Assembly (NCBI RefSeq): GCF_019457945.1
Contig: NZ_JAHZSU010000002.1
Location: forward strand, 682,001 to 746,000
Direction: 5' to 3'
Source: Ornithinimicrobium laminariae
Lineage (GTDB): Bacteria; Actinomycetota; Actinomycetes; Actinomycetales; Dermatophilaceae
Length of the DNA stretch: 64,000 nucleotides
Of the stretch, positions 1 through 7,557 are shown one piece after another. The position numbers were made by a program, and so were the translations under genes. Under the pieces are notes generated by a model that saw only the letters and a list, made by a program, of their open reading frames with translations, was not told the origin of the DNA and made no database searches. How positions within the stretch are numbered: position 1 is the first letter of the stretch; every line of letters starts with the position of its first letter.

Positions 1-34
1 GTCTAAAAGCGAGCCCGCAAAAAGAGGAGCGTCA

Positions 35-700
35 GTGGATCTGTCCGCAGCGAACGAAGGGCTACCGGCTCTGCATGGCATGGATGCCGCTCTTGCTCGC
101 GCCCACAAACTCCTCGCTCGGCCAGGCCGCTCTGTGCTCGGCATCGTCGGTGCTCCAGGAAGCGGCAAGTCAACCGTCTGCGATCAGATCGTTGCCGCGC
201 TGGGGAACGACACCGTGATTGTCGGTATGGATGGGTTCCACCTAGCCAACGAAGTGCTCGACCAGCAGGGGTCCAGGGATCGCAAAGGGGCACCTGACAC
301 CTTTGATGTGGCGGGATATGCCGCCATGCTTGACCGCATCCGCGAGCGCCGCCAGGTTGTCTATGCGCCGCGGTTTGACCGCTCGCTTGAAGCTGCTATC
401 GCGGGGGCAACGCCGGTCTTGACTGAACTCGACCTGGTGATGACTGAGGGCAACTATTTGCTGCACGACGCATACGGGTGGGGGTCCGTGCAGAGTCGTC
501 TTGACGAGGTGTGGTTCCTCGACATCCCGACCGATATCCGAGTCCAGCGGTTAATCGATCGCCGACTCGCGCACGGCCACGATCGCGCCTCCACCCTGGA
601 TTGGGTACATCAGGTCGATGAGGCCAATGCCGCCATCGTTGAGCGGGGGCGCGAGCGAGCGGACTTTATCCTCACGGTCGAGCAGGGCCCAAGCCTTTAG
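35..700 (+). CDS. Nucleoside/nucleotide kinase-family P-loop protein
   Basis: 221 residues. A Walker A loop GAPGSGKST lies at residues 39-47, followed by MDGFH (65-69) and a KGAPDTFD segment near residue 85. This arrangement is typical of the uridine kinase/pantothenate kinase-like family that includes YggC and FrcK. Such enzymes phosphorylate a small hydroxylated substrate with ATP in the cytoplasm; the substrate cannot be read from the sequence. The GTG start is preceded by an AGGAG ribosome binding site. The stop codon overlaps the stop codon of the convergent VOC gene by three bases, so the two genes share their 3' ends. Family is fairly sure; substrate is unknown. Confidence 0.75.
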   Translation: MDLSAANEGLPALHGMDAALARAHKLLARPGRSVLGIVGAPGSGKSTVCDQIVAALGNDTVIVGMDGFHLANEVLDQQGSRDRKGAPDTFDVAGYAAMLDRIRERRQVVYAPRFDRSLEAAIAGATPVLTELDLVMTEGNYLLHDAYGWGSVQSRLDEVWFLDIPTDIRVQRLIDRRLAHGHDRASTLDWVHQVDEANAAIVERGRERADFILTVEQGPSL

Positions 701-1122
701 CCTTCCATCGCATTCGTGCCGTCGGACAGGATCGGGCTCAGCACGCCAAAGATATTGTTGTCCGGGTCTAACAGGTAACCAAAGCGCCCCACACCTGGCA
801 TGTCCTCGAGCGGTAATGCCTCGACCCCGCCGTGCTCCAAGCCGCGGGCGAAGACCTCATCGACCTCATCTGTGCCCACCACAAAGTTGCAGCCAGTCAC
901 CGGGCCGCCAACCGCGGGCGATTCGCCCATTCGCTTCAGCAGCGCGCCGTTGATCCCTTGGCCAGGTTGATCGTCAGTGGCAGCGCCGTCTCCGGTATCG
1001 ATCAACCAGTACTCCATGTCGCCCACCTGCGTGAAGGTCCAGCCGAGCACTTTTTCGTAGAACGCCATCACCTCGGTCGGGTTGCCAGCGTGAATTTCGA
1101 AGTGCATCACCAGGTTGGACAT
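697..1122 (-). CDS. VOC-superfamily (glyoxalase/bleomycin-resistance fold) protein
   Basis: 141 residues from the ATG at 1122, which has an AAGGAG site just upstream. A longer open frame reaches 1326 but the extension looks non-coding. The sequence begins MSNLVMHFEIHAGN, has the AFYEKVLGW segment, and ends with a GRFGYLLDPDNNIFGV strand, all characteristic of VOC proteins of the 27 kDa antigen/YaeR-like type. VOC proteins bind a metal and act on, or bind, small molecules; no substrate can be assigned. It is divergent from the membrane protein at 1210 and convergent with the kinase at 35. Confidence 0.75.
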   Translation of the reverse strand: MSNLVMHFEIHAGNPTEVMAFYEKVLGWTFTQVGDMEYWLIDTGDGAATDDQPGQGINGALLKRMGESPAVGGPVTGCNFVVGTDEVDEVFARGLEHGGVEALPLEDMPGVGRFGYLLDPDNNIFGVLSPILSDGTNAMEG

Positions 1123-1209
1123 AACTACTCCTTGCGAGAGGGGTGGGTCTTGCCCTCCAGTATGGCCAGGCTCTAGCACCCGGCACCAGGGTCGGGATAA
1201 TCTGCGCTC

Positions 1210-1677
1210 ATGGTTAGCCCCTCGGCAACAACGACTGTTGCCCGGTTCGTGCTGAGCCCCGGCGATCTGGCAATGCTTGCTGGCGGAGCAGCGGGGATGG
1301 CCAGTCTGATCTGCGCTGGGCTGCATGTGGCGCTCGTGCCGATGGGTGGCAGCGCGATGTTTACGATGTCGCTGCCCATGCTTGCGCTAGCACTAATCTG
1401 CTCTAGCTGCGGATGGCACTTTCTGCGCGGGCAGCAATCGCGGATGGGCCTAGCGATAATGGCCGCCGTGGGGACCACGATGGTGGTGGTGCACCTACAG
1501 ATGGGCGGCACCCGATCGGTCGGGCCGCCGGGCGGCACGATGGCCGGGATGGATCACTCCGCAGGCCTCATGGGTGTCGACTACATCGAGCCGATGATGT
1601 TGCTCGGGGCTGGGCTCGGTGGGGTGCAAGTCCTGTTAGTGCTGGTGATTGTGGCTGCGCGACGATATGGGCGCTAG
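1210..1677 (+). CDS. Small integral membrane protein, unknown function
   Basis: 155 residues with four hydrophobic stretches (about residues 18-43, 48-66, 78-98 and 126-150), so a four-helix membrane protein is predicted. Between helices three and four is a Met/His/Asp-rich loop (GGTMAGMDHSAGLMGVDY), a composition seen in some metal-related membrane proteins, but no family is recognised. The ATG start lies 88 bp from the divergent VOC gene. An antisense open frame (1173-1538) exists but lacks protein-like features. Confidence 0.55.
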   Translation: MVSPSATTTVARFVLSPGDLAMLAGGAAGMASLICAGLHVALVPMGGSAMFTMSLPMLALALICSSCGWHFLRGQQSRMGLAIMAAVGTTMVVVHLQMGGTRSVGPPGGTMAGMDHSAGLMGVDYIEPMMLLGAGLGGVQVLLVLVIVAARRYGR

Positions 1678-1705
1678 CTGGCTCACCCCATCCTCGGGTC
1701 TGAGA

Positions 1706-2029
1706 TCAGACCGCAGAGATCAGGTATGCCTCTAGCTGGTCTAGCGCGACGCCCACCTCATGCTCGGCGCTGAGATCGAGCCGGCGCTGCTCCATCGCAC
1801 CGGAAACATCGCCAGCGACGGTCTCGGCTTCACCGTTAGACCAGACCGTGATGGCTGCCTCTTTGCCGGAGCGCTCCAGGTCGATGATGACGCCAGTGGT
1901 GTCACCTTCAGTGGTTTCTTCGCGGTCGACCTTCAAACCCAGAGCAGTCCAGCGCTCGGAACGCTCGGACAGGTGGCTCTCTAGCCATTCTAGAGCGGGG
2001 TGGGTGCCGGGCCTCTGCTGGTCAGTCAT
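1706..2029 (-). CDS. Conserved-looking hypothetical cytoplasmic protein
   Basis: 107 residues, strongly acidic, with no signal peptide or membrane segment. It starts MTDQQRPGTHPALEWLESHL and carries several predicted strands followed by a C-terminal helix (DLSAEHEVGVALDQLEAYL). I do not recognise a family. It is convergent with the membrane protein at 1210 and lies 32 bp downstream of the small membrane protein gene on the same strand, so they may be co-transcribed. Confidence 0.5.
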   Translation of the reverse strand: MTDQQRPGTHPALEWLESHLSERSERWTALGLKVDREETTEGDTTGVIIDLERSGKEAAITVWSNGEAETVAGDVSGAMEQRRLDLSAEHEVGVALDQLEAYLISAV

Positions 2030-2061
2030 CTGCCCATTGTTTCAAGAAATGAGGATTTGGC

Positions 2062-2364
2062 CTACCTGATACTGATCAGGCCGGTCACGACCCAGATCAA
2101 CGCACCGGCTCCAAGGGCCCGACGGAAGGGCGCTTCACCACGGAAAAGCTCAAGCAAGGCCCAATAGGTCAGCGCTGCTGTGGCGATGATCTGAAAGATC
2201 GCCCCGGGCATTCCATCAATGAATCGCGTCAAGACGGTTCCACCCGCCCAGACCAGGATGGGCCAGTTGGGGAACTGAGCGATGGTGAGATTGCCGGTTT
2301 CGCGTGAGCGGAAGAGCCAATCGAAGGCGCGGCGCCATCCTGGCTGATCAACGGGGCTAGTCAT
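2062..2364 (-). CDS. Small membrane protein, unknown function
   Basis: 100 residues. Three hydrophobic stretches (about residues 33-48, 53-72 and 82-99) follow a basic amphipathic N-terminus (RRAFDWLFRSRET). The last helix runs to the C-terminus. Length and layout match short actinobacterial membrane proteins annotated only as hypothetical. It sits in a run of minus-strand genes between the 107-residue protein and the YjbR gene. Confidence 0.5.
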   Translation of the reverse strand: MTSPVDQPGWRRAFDWLFRSRETGNLTIAQFPNWPILVWAGGTVLTRFIDGMPGAIFQIIATAALTYWALLELFRGEAPFRRALGAGALIWVVTGLISIR

Positions 2365-2398
2365 GGCAACACTTTAGAGGTGCACCTGCGCAACAGGT

Positions 2399-2791
2399 CT
2401 ACGAGCCCTCCAACTTTGTCACCAGCCCTTTTGGGGCAGTCTGCCGATAGGAGTCTTCGAGGAGTTCAGCGATTTCTTGCCAGTCCGTGGCGTCGCTGAT
2501 GTCGAGCGCGAGCCAGCCATAAGGCCCCCAATAGGCCGGCACCCAAAACCGATCGTCGCCCTCTAGAGCAAGGCGCTCTTCAGGGTCGGGTTTGATGATC
2601 ACCGATTGGGGGTGCTGGATCCATTCACCGTCGATCTTTTGGGAGGCGCCATACATCGTGAAGATGTTCTTGGTGAAGAAGGCCGGCCGGCCATGACTCA
2701 CCTTTTGATCGGCCCCGGGGAGCTTGAGCGCAATCTCACGGACGCGCAGGTAGACCGGATCGTCATCGTCGAACATCTGCTCGTGCGGCAT
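2399..2791 (-). CDS. MmcQ/YjbR-family protein
   Basis: 130 residues, the usual length for the MmcQ/YjbR (CyaY-like fold) family. The pattern VREIALKLPGADQKVSHGRP, then FFTKNIFTMY, a central KPDPEERLAL and a late WLALDI segment fit the family. Members have a double-wing fold and have been proposed to bind DNA, but a cellular role is not established. It follows the GNAT gene by 10 bp on the same strand, suggesting one transcript. Confidence 0.75.
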   Translation of the reverse strand: MPHEQMFDDDDPVYLRVREIALKLPGADQKVSHGRPAFFTKNIFTMYGASQKIDGEWIQHPQSVIIKPDPEERLALEGDDRFWVPAYWGPYGWLALDISDATDWQEIAELLEDSYRQTAPKGLVTKLEGS

Positions 2792-2801
2792 GAGTTTGAG
2801 C

Positions 2802-3410
2802 CTAGGGGTGGGCTCGCTTCACGGCTAGACCCACGCGACGCTGCAACTCGTTGCGGACAGTTGGCCACTCGGAGTCCAGGATGGAAAACACCACGGTGTC
2901 GCGCAGTGAGCCGTCAGCCAGGCGTTGGTGATTGCGCAGGATGCCGTCTTGTTTGGCGCCGAGTCGGCTGATCGCTGTGCGGGACTGCTGGTTCATCCAG
3001 GCCGTCCGAAACTCGACAGCGATGCAACCCCACTGCTCAAAGGCCAAAGTTAACAACAGGAGTTTGCTTTCGGCATTAGCGCCGGTGCCTTGAGCCGAGG
3101 CCGCGTTCCAGGTTGATCCGATCTCTACCCGCAGGTTGTCCGGGTCAGCATTCATGAACGTCGTCATCCCGATGATCTGGCCTGTCTGCGTCAGCCGCGC
3201 GGCGTAGGGCAGCATGCTCCCCGCCTCTTGCAGGCCAAGGCGCCGGTCAATCTCAGCTCGCATGCCCTCTGGCCTGGGTATCGAGGTGTACCAAAGGTCC
3301 CAGAGGTCGCCATCTTTCACTGCTTCGACCAGGCCGTCGTGATGGTCGTGCGACAACGGCTCCAGGGTGACGATGCTCCCAGTCAGCGTGGACGGCTCAA
3401 GGAAACTCAC
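2802..3410 (-). CDS. GNAT-family N-acetyltransferase (RimJ/RimL-like)
   Basis: 202 residues from the GTG at 3410. The open frame extends to 3518, but that extension runs through a repeat element and does not look coding. LTGSIVTLEPLSHDH at the N-terminus, GSTWNAASAQGTGANAESKL in the acetyl-CoA-binding region and FRTAWMNQQSRTAISRLGA near the end match the RimJ/RimL type of GNAT acetyltransferase. These transfer an acetyl group from acetyl-CoA to protein N-termini or small amines; the substrate here is unknown. The start lacks a strong ribosome binding site and is only the best guess. Confidence 0.72.
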   Translation of the reverse strand: MSFLEPSTLTGSIVTLEPLSHDHHDGLVEAVKDGDLWDLWYTSIPRPEGMRAEIDRRLGLQEAGSMLPYAARLTQTGQIIGMTTFMNADPDNLRVEIGSTWNAASAQGTGANAESKLLLLTLAFEQWGCIAVEFRTAWMNQQSRTAISRLGAKQDGILRNHQRLADGSLRDTVVFSILDSEWPTVRNELQRRVGLAVKRAHP

Positions 3411-3463
3411 GCGCTCACTGTATTGCTTCCGCCGTGGCACCGGATCGACCCCAGCGACTGCTC

Positions 3464-3531
3464 GCGATGAGGCGAAATGGGGCATATGAGGCCTGCAAAA
3501 CATGCGCATGTGTCCCAAAAGGCCGCATCAC
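3464..3531. repeat. 68-bp imperfect palindromic repeat, copy A
   Basis: This stretch is nearly identical to 4378-4445, in the same orientation. Both begin GCGATGAGGCGAAATGGGGC and contain an internal inverted pair around GCGCATGTG or its equivalent. It lies between the yaaA stop and the GNAT start. Together with copy B it brackets yaaA. Confidence 0.75.
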
Positions 3532-3540
3532 AAAACCAAA

Positions 3541-4320
3541 CTACGCGCTGGACTCGCGGATAAACGTGGGCTCGGCTGTCGTCGATCGGGCTGGGTCATA
3601 GCGGTAGCCGAGTCCATCGAAGTCACGCAGCCCCCGCACCGAACGCACCCGATTGCGCACACCCCACGCCGCCATAGCGCCTCGGGCTCGCTTGGCGAAG
3701 AAGCTGATGACCTTGTATTCGCCGTTTGAGTAATCCATGAAACGCGGAGTGATCAGCTGGGCATCGAGTTGACCTGGCCTGACGGACTTGAAGTATTCAT
3801 TGGAGGCAAGGTTGATGACCGCATCCGGGCCCGGTGACTCCGCGAGATCCGTTCGCACCTGATCCGTGATTCGGTCGCCCCAATAGTCATAGAGGCTGGA
3901 GCCTCGCTCAGTAGTGACGCTGGAGCCCATCTCGAGACGGTAGGGCATCATCAGGTCGAGCGGACGCAGCACTCCATAGAGGCCGCTGAGGATCCGAACC
4001 GTCTTTTGGGCTTCGGTGAAATCGCGCTCGCCGAACTCCTTGGGTTGCATCCCGATGTAAGTGTCGCCGGCGAAGGCCAAAACTGCTGGGCGGGCATTCT
4101 TGCGCGAGAAGGGAGTCGTGAAGTCCTGGAAGCGCTGCACGTTGGTCAACGCCAGGTCCTCGCTGATCGACATCATCTCCGAGAGGTCAGCAGGCGTTTT
4201 CTCCAGCATGACCTCGACCAAGTCACTGGCCTCCTCAAGCATCCGAGGTTGCGAGTGCCTTTTGGTCGCCAGAGGCGATTCGTAGTCAAGGGACTTGGCG
4301 GGCGAGAGGAGATACAACAC
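3541..4320 (-). CDS. yaaA: YaaA family protein (peroxide stress response)
   Basis: 259 residues from GTG 4320; a GTG at 4341 would add seven residues. The chosen start puts LLSPAKSLDY right at the N-terminus, as in the family (MLILLSPAKTLD in Escherichia coli). GLYGVLRPLDLMMPYRLEMG, NLASNEYFKSV and a final VISFFAKRARGAMA segment are YaaA hallmarks. In E. coli YaaA is induced by peroxide, lowers free intracellular iron and binds DNA. No peroxide regulator is encoded next to it here. The gene is bracketed by two copies of a palindromic repeat, which suggests it may have moved as a unit or that the repeats act on its RNA. Confidence 0.88.
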   Translation of the reverse strand: MLYLLSPAKSLDYESPLATKRHSQPRMLEEASDLVEVMLEKTPADLSEMMSISEDLALTNVQRFQDFTTPFSRKNARPAVLAFAGDTYIGMQPKEFGERDFTEAQKTVRILSGLYGVLRPLDLMMPYRLEMGSSVTTERGSSLYDYWGDRITDQVRTDLAESPGPDAVINLASNEYFKSVRPGQLDAQLITPRFMDYSNGEYKVISFFAKRARGAMAAWGVRNRVRSVRGLRDFDGLGYRYDPARSTTAEPTFIRESSA

Positions 4321-4377
4321 ACCTCTTTTGTACCTGCTCACCCGACAGCTTCACCACTCAGGCCCTCTATCCGCGCA

Positions 4378-4445
4378 GCGATGAGGCGAAATGGGGCACA
4401 TGAGGCCCGCAAAACACGCACATGTGTCTCAAAAGGCCTTATCGC
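4378..4445. repeat. 68-bp imperfect palindromic repeat, copy B
   Basis: Outer arms GCGATGAGGC (4378-4387) and GCCTTATCGC (4436-4445) are complementary at nine of ten positions. Inner arms GGGGCACATG and CATGTGTCTC also pair, with G-U pairs if transcribed. The element is therefore a long interrupted hairpin, upstream of yaaA. Copy A lies on the other side of that gene. Confidence 0.75.
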
Positions 4446-4512
4446 TGGGGAGTGGACGGCGGCGCGAGGCGCGGCAGGCGCGGGCCGGCGGGCAGATAGC
4501 CCCAGACAACGA

Positions 4513-4546
4513 AAGAGTCCCGACCAGATAACTGATCGGGACTCTT
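4513..4546 (-). terminator. Terminator hairpin of tRNA-Leu
   Basis: An 11-bp perfect stem, AAGAGTCCCGA (4513-4523) with TCGGGACTCTT (4536-4546), closes a 12-nt loop. It lies 10 bp beyond the 3' end of tRNA-Leu and is followed on the minus strand by a short T-run. Confidence 0.8.
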
Positions 4547-4555
4547 CAGTATGCG

Positions 4556-4638
4556 TGCGCGAGGGGGGATTTGAACCCCCACGCCCTTTCGGACACTGGC
4601 ACCTGAAGCCAGCGCGTCTGCCGTTCCGCCACTCGCGC
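4556..4638 (-). tRNA. tRNA-Leu (anticodon CAG)
   Basis: 83 nt with a class II long variable arm. Acceptor strands GCGCGAG and CTCGCGC pair. The anticodon loop is TTCAGGT, giving anticodon CAG (reads CUG), on a CTGGC/GCCAG stem. The T arm contains GGTTCAAATCC. The CCA end is not encoded. Confidence 0.93.
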
Positions 4639-4757
4639 GAGTGCTAGAGGACAATATCACGCACAAAGGGGGACCTCAGCATCGGCAAACTCACACCGCA
4701 TCTTCAGCCAAAACCTCGATATACCCAGGCATGCGTGACAGCATCATGATCCCGCCA

Positions 4758-4784
4758 TTGACGGCCCTAAATGCGGAGTAGATT
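4758..4784 (+). promoter_or_regulatory. Possible promoter of the fhaA operon
   Basis: TTGACG (4758-4763) and TAGATT (4779-4784) are 15 bp apart, a short but tolerable spacing, 115 bp upstream of fhaA. It is the best -35/-10 pair I see in the 260-bp gap between tRNA-Leu and fhaA. The assignment is weak. Confidence 0.25.
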
Positions 4785-4898
4785 GCCTTCGGACAGTAGG
4801 ATCAGGTGGGCAGTGGTGGCGCCATCGCCGCCCTCGAACTCGGCAACAAGCAGGGTTCGTGAGAGACGAAAGCGCCTGAGACCGAGAGGAGTGGCGAC

Positions 4899-5744
4899 GT
4901 GGGATTGTTCGACAATCTGGAGCGCGGCCTAGAAAAGGCCGTCAAGGGGCCCTTCGCCAAGGTGTTCAAGGCCGAAGTGCAGCCCGTCGAGATCGCCTCA
5001 CACATTCGTGGGTCGATGGACGACCGTGCCGCCGTGCTCGGCCCCGGCCGCACGATGGTGCCAAATGTCTTTACGATCGAGTTGGCCAGCGACGACTTTG
5101 AGCGTCTCGCCTCCTACGACAAAGCCCTTACGGATGAGTTGATTGCGGCCGCCGAAGACCATGCCGACGCGCAGCGTTACACCGCTCCCGGTCAGTTCGA
5201 GGTCCGCCTGGTGAAGTCGGAGCAGCTAGAGACCGGCATCTTCCGGGTGCTCCCCGCTTCCAAGGACGGGCGCAACCAGCCAGGTCGCCAAACCAGCTCA
5301 AGGCAGCCCAGCCAAAACGGTGGCAGCCAGTCCCGCCCCGCTAACCGTCAGGCACCGACCCCGGCTCCCGGCGACGATGACGGCGCAACGCGGGCCTTCC
5401 CTGCGGCAACCGCAGCCCCTCGCAAGTCAGCGGCCCAAACCCGCGGCACCCGCGCATACCTTGATATCAACGGCAAGAAGCAGCCCTTGGGCACAGCCGT
5501 CACCACGATTGGCCGGGACGAATCCGCCATGGTCATGGTCGACGACCCCGGCATCAGCCGCCGGCACGCCGAGATCCGCATCACCCACGACGGCCCCAAC
5601 TTGCTCGTCCTGATCCGCGATGCCGGGTCCACAAACGGCACCTATCTCAACGGCGACCAAATCGGCACCGAAGAGTTGCAAGAAGGTGACCGCATCACCC
5701 TCGGCCGGACCACTATGACCTTCCACCTGGAGCGGGCACGATGA
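4899..5744 (+). CDS. fhaA: FhaA: DUF3662 and FHA domain protein
   Basis: 281 residues. The N-terminal DUF3662 domain (about 1-118, starting MGLFDNLERGLEKAV) is followed by a Gln/Pro-rich linker (122-182) and a C-terminal FHA domain (184-281). The FHA signature residues are present: GR at 205-206, SRRHAE at 220-225 and GSTNGT at 243-248, which bind phosphothreonine. In Mycobacterium FhaA binds phosphorylated MviN/MurJ and controls late peptidoglycan synthesis. The GTG start has a GAGAGGAG site. It is the first gene of a coupled operon ending in pknB. Confidence 0.93.
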   Translation: MGLFDNLERGLEKAVKGPFAKVFKAEVQPVEIASHIRGSMDDRAAVLGPGRTMVPNVFTIELASDDFERLASYDKALTDELIAAAEDHADAQRYTAPGQFEVRLVKSEQLETGIFRVLPASKDGRNQPGRQTSSRQPSQNGGSQSRPANRQAPTPAPGDDDGATRAFPAATAAPRKSAAQTRGTRAYLDINGKKQPLGTAVTTIGRDESAMVMVDDPGISRRHAEIRITHDGPNLLVLIRDAGSTNGTYLNGDQIGTEELQEGDRITLGRTTMTFHLERAR

Positions 5745-6223
5745 GCGAGCTCACCCTCAACGTCATCCGCCTGGGCCTGCTGGCTTTGCTCTGGGCCTTT
5801 GTCTTCTCAATTGTCGGTGCCCTGCGCGCCGACCTCTACGGCACTCGGGTGTTAACACGAGGCAGCAACCGTCGCCCCGAGCCCCGCGCTGCAGCCAAGG
5901 CCCCCAAGCAGTCCCGCGCACAGCGCCAAAATGGCCCGACGCATTTGGCCGTGATCGCCGGTTCGCTGCGCGGCACCACTGTGCCGTTGAGCGAAAAGGG
6001 CATCCTGATCGGCCGCAACCCTGAGTGCACGCTCGTGCTGACCGATGACTTTGCCTCGGGCCGACATTTGCGTGTTTATCCAGGTCAGGATGCTTGGTTT
6101 GCCGACGATCTGGAGTCGACCAATGGCACCTTCGTTAATCAGCAACGCATTGACACGGGAGCTCGACTCGTTTTGGGCTCCCAGATTCGGATCGGTCAGA
6201 CCGTCATCGAATTGCGGCGATAA
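5741..6223 (+). CDS. fhaB: FhaB/FipA-like membrane-anchored FHA protein
   Basis: 160 residues. One N-terminal membrane helix (about residues 8-30) is followed by a basic linker and a cytoplasmic FHA domain (67-160) with GR at 91-92, SGRHLR at 106-111 and STNGTFV at 126-132. The usual SSRHA core is SGRHL here, so the key Ser and Arg are kept. In mycobacteria FhaB (FipA) links PknA/PknB signalling to FtsZ and division. The ATG overlaps the fhaA stop (ATGA), implying translational coupling. Confidence 0.9.
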   Translation: MSELTLNVIRLGLLALLWAFVFSIVGALRADLYGTRVLTRGSNRRPEPRAAAKAPKQSRAQRQNGPTHLAVIAGSLRGTTVPLSEKGILIGRNPECTLVLTDDFASGRHLRVYPGQDAWFADDLESTNGTFVNQQRIDTGARLVLGSQIRIGQTVIELRR

Positions 6224-6225
6224 CA

Positions 6226-7557
6226 GTGTCAGTCGCCCTTACCTACGCCGCCCGATCTCACATCGGCCTCGGCAGCAAGTCACGCAATGAGGACTCGGCT
6301 TATGCCGGGCCTGAGTTATTGGTGCTCTGCGACGGTATGGGTGGACACGCCGCCGGGGACGTCGCCAGTTCATTGGTGGTCGGGGAGTTAGTCCACCTTG
6401 ATGGTGAGTCGCATGGTGCCGACGACATGCTCGACATCCTTGAGACTGCCATCATGGACGCCAACGATCGCCTCGCTGAGGTCGGCCACGAAAGCGCCGA
6501 AACCGGCGGCATGGGCACCACCTGCATCGCCATGCTGCGCTCGGGCAACAAACTGGCAGTCGCAAACGTCGGTGACTCCCGCGCCTATCTGCGTCGTGGC
6601 AGCCGCGTCACCCAAATCACTCGCGACCACTCCTTTGTGCAGCAACTGCTCGATGAGGGCCGCATCTCGCCCGAAGAGGCCCTGCACCACCCGCAGCGCT
6701 CGTTGGTTACCCGTGTTTTGACCGGGCGCGCTGAGGACCACCCCGATCTGTCGATGCGTGAAGTCCGCGCTGGTGACCGCATTCTGATTTGCTCCGACGG
6801 CTTGTCTGACTACGTCGCCGAGTCCACGATCACCGAGATTCTGTGCAGCGAAGGCAAAGCCGGGGACATTGCCGACCAACTTGTTGCAATCGGTTTGCGC
6901 GCTTCCACCCGCGACAACATCACCGTCGTTGTTGTTGACGTGGTTGAGGCCGGCGACGGCACCACTCAACCGCAGGTGGTTGGGGCTGTCAGTGAGTTAG
7001 GCACTGCCCCAGTGGCGGCAGCCCACACACAAACTCCCGCCGAAAAGGCCGCCGAGCTCACCCGGCATACCCAGGACGAACCCGAGGCCCCGGCCTTGGC
7101 CGAAGAGGATAGCCCCCACGGCTTCTTCACCTTCCTTCGTCGCAGCCTCGTCACTATTGCTATCGCCGCCGTAGTTGCCGCGGGCGCTTATGGCTCCTAC
7201 GTGTGGACCCAGCAGCAGTATTACGTCGGAGTCGAAGACGGCAATGTCGCGATCTTCAATGGAATCTCACAGGATTTGGGGCCGATTTCCCTCTCCAAGA
7301 CCGACGAGGTCACCGACCTTGCCGTGTCTGACCTGCCGACCTACTACCAATCGCAGGTCGAGGGCACGCTCTCAGCCGATGACCGCGCCGATGCCCAGAT
7401 GCGGGTCGCCGAGTTGCGCGCGCTGATCCCGGTGGACTGCACACCGGTGCCGGTTTATCCCAACACTGAGGACGACCTCTTCTTGCCTTTGCCGGACTCT
7501 GTCGAGGCCGAGCAGGTCCCCGAGTCTTACACCTTCCCCGAAGGTTGCGCCCCGTGA
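6226..7557 (+). CDS. pstP: PP2C-family Ser/Thr phosphatase PstP
   Basis: 443 residues. The N-terminal PP2C catalytic domain (about 1-240) has the metal-binding motifs RNED, DGMGGH, GDSRAY, SDGLSD and RDNITVVVVD. A membrane helix at about 305-327 separates it from a 110-residue extracytoplasmic tail with two cysteines that could form a disulfide. PstP removes phosphate from PknB and its targets. The GTG start is two bases after the fhaB stop. Confidence 0.93.
   Translation: MSVALTYAARSHIGLGSKSRNEDSAYAGPELLVLCDGMGGHAAGDVASSLVVGELVHLDGESHGADDMLDILETAIMDANDRLAEVGHESAETGGMGTTCIAMLRSGNKLAVANVGDSRAYLRRGSRVTQITRDHSFVQQLLDEGRISPEEALHHPQRSLVTRVLTGRAEDHPDLSMREVRAGDRILICSDGLSDYVAESTITEILCSEGKAGDIADQLVAIGLRASTRDNITVVVVDVVEAGDGTTQPQVVGAVSELGTAPVAAAHTQTPAEKAAELTRHTQDEPEAPALAEEDSPHGFFTFLRRSLVTIAIAAVVAAGAYGSYVWTQQQYYVGVEDGNVAIFNGISQDLGPISLSKTDEVTDLAVSDLPTYYQSQVEGTLSADDRADAQMRVAELRALIPVDCTPVPVYPNTEDDLFLPLPDSVEAEQVPESYTFPEGCAP

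Noticed and set aside
1173..1538. 121-codon minus-strand frame opposite the small membrane protein
   Set aside because: No ribosome binding site, Pro/Arg-rich composition, and antisense to a frame with clear membrane helices.
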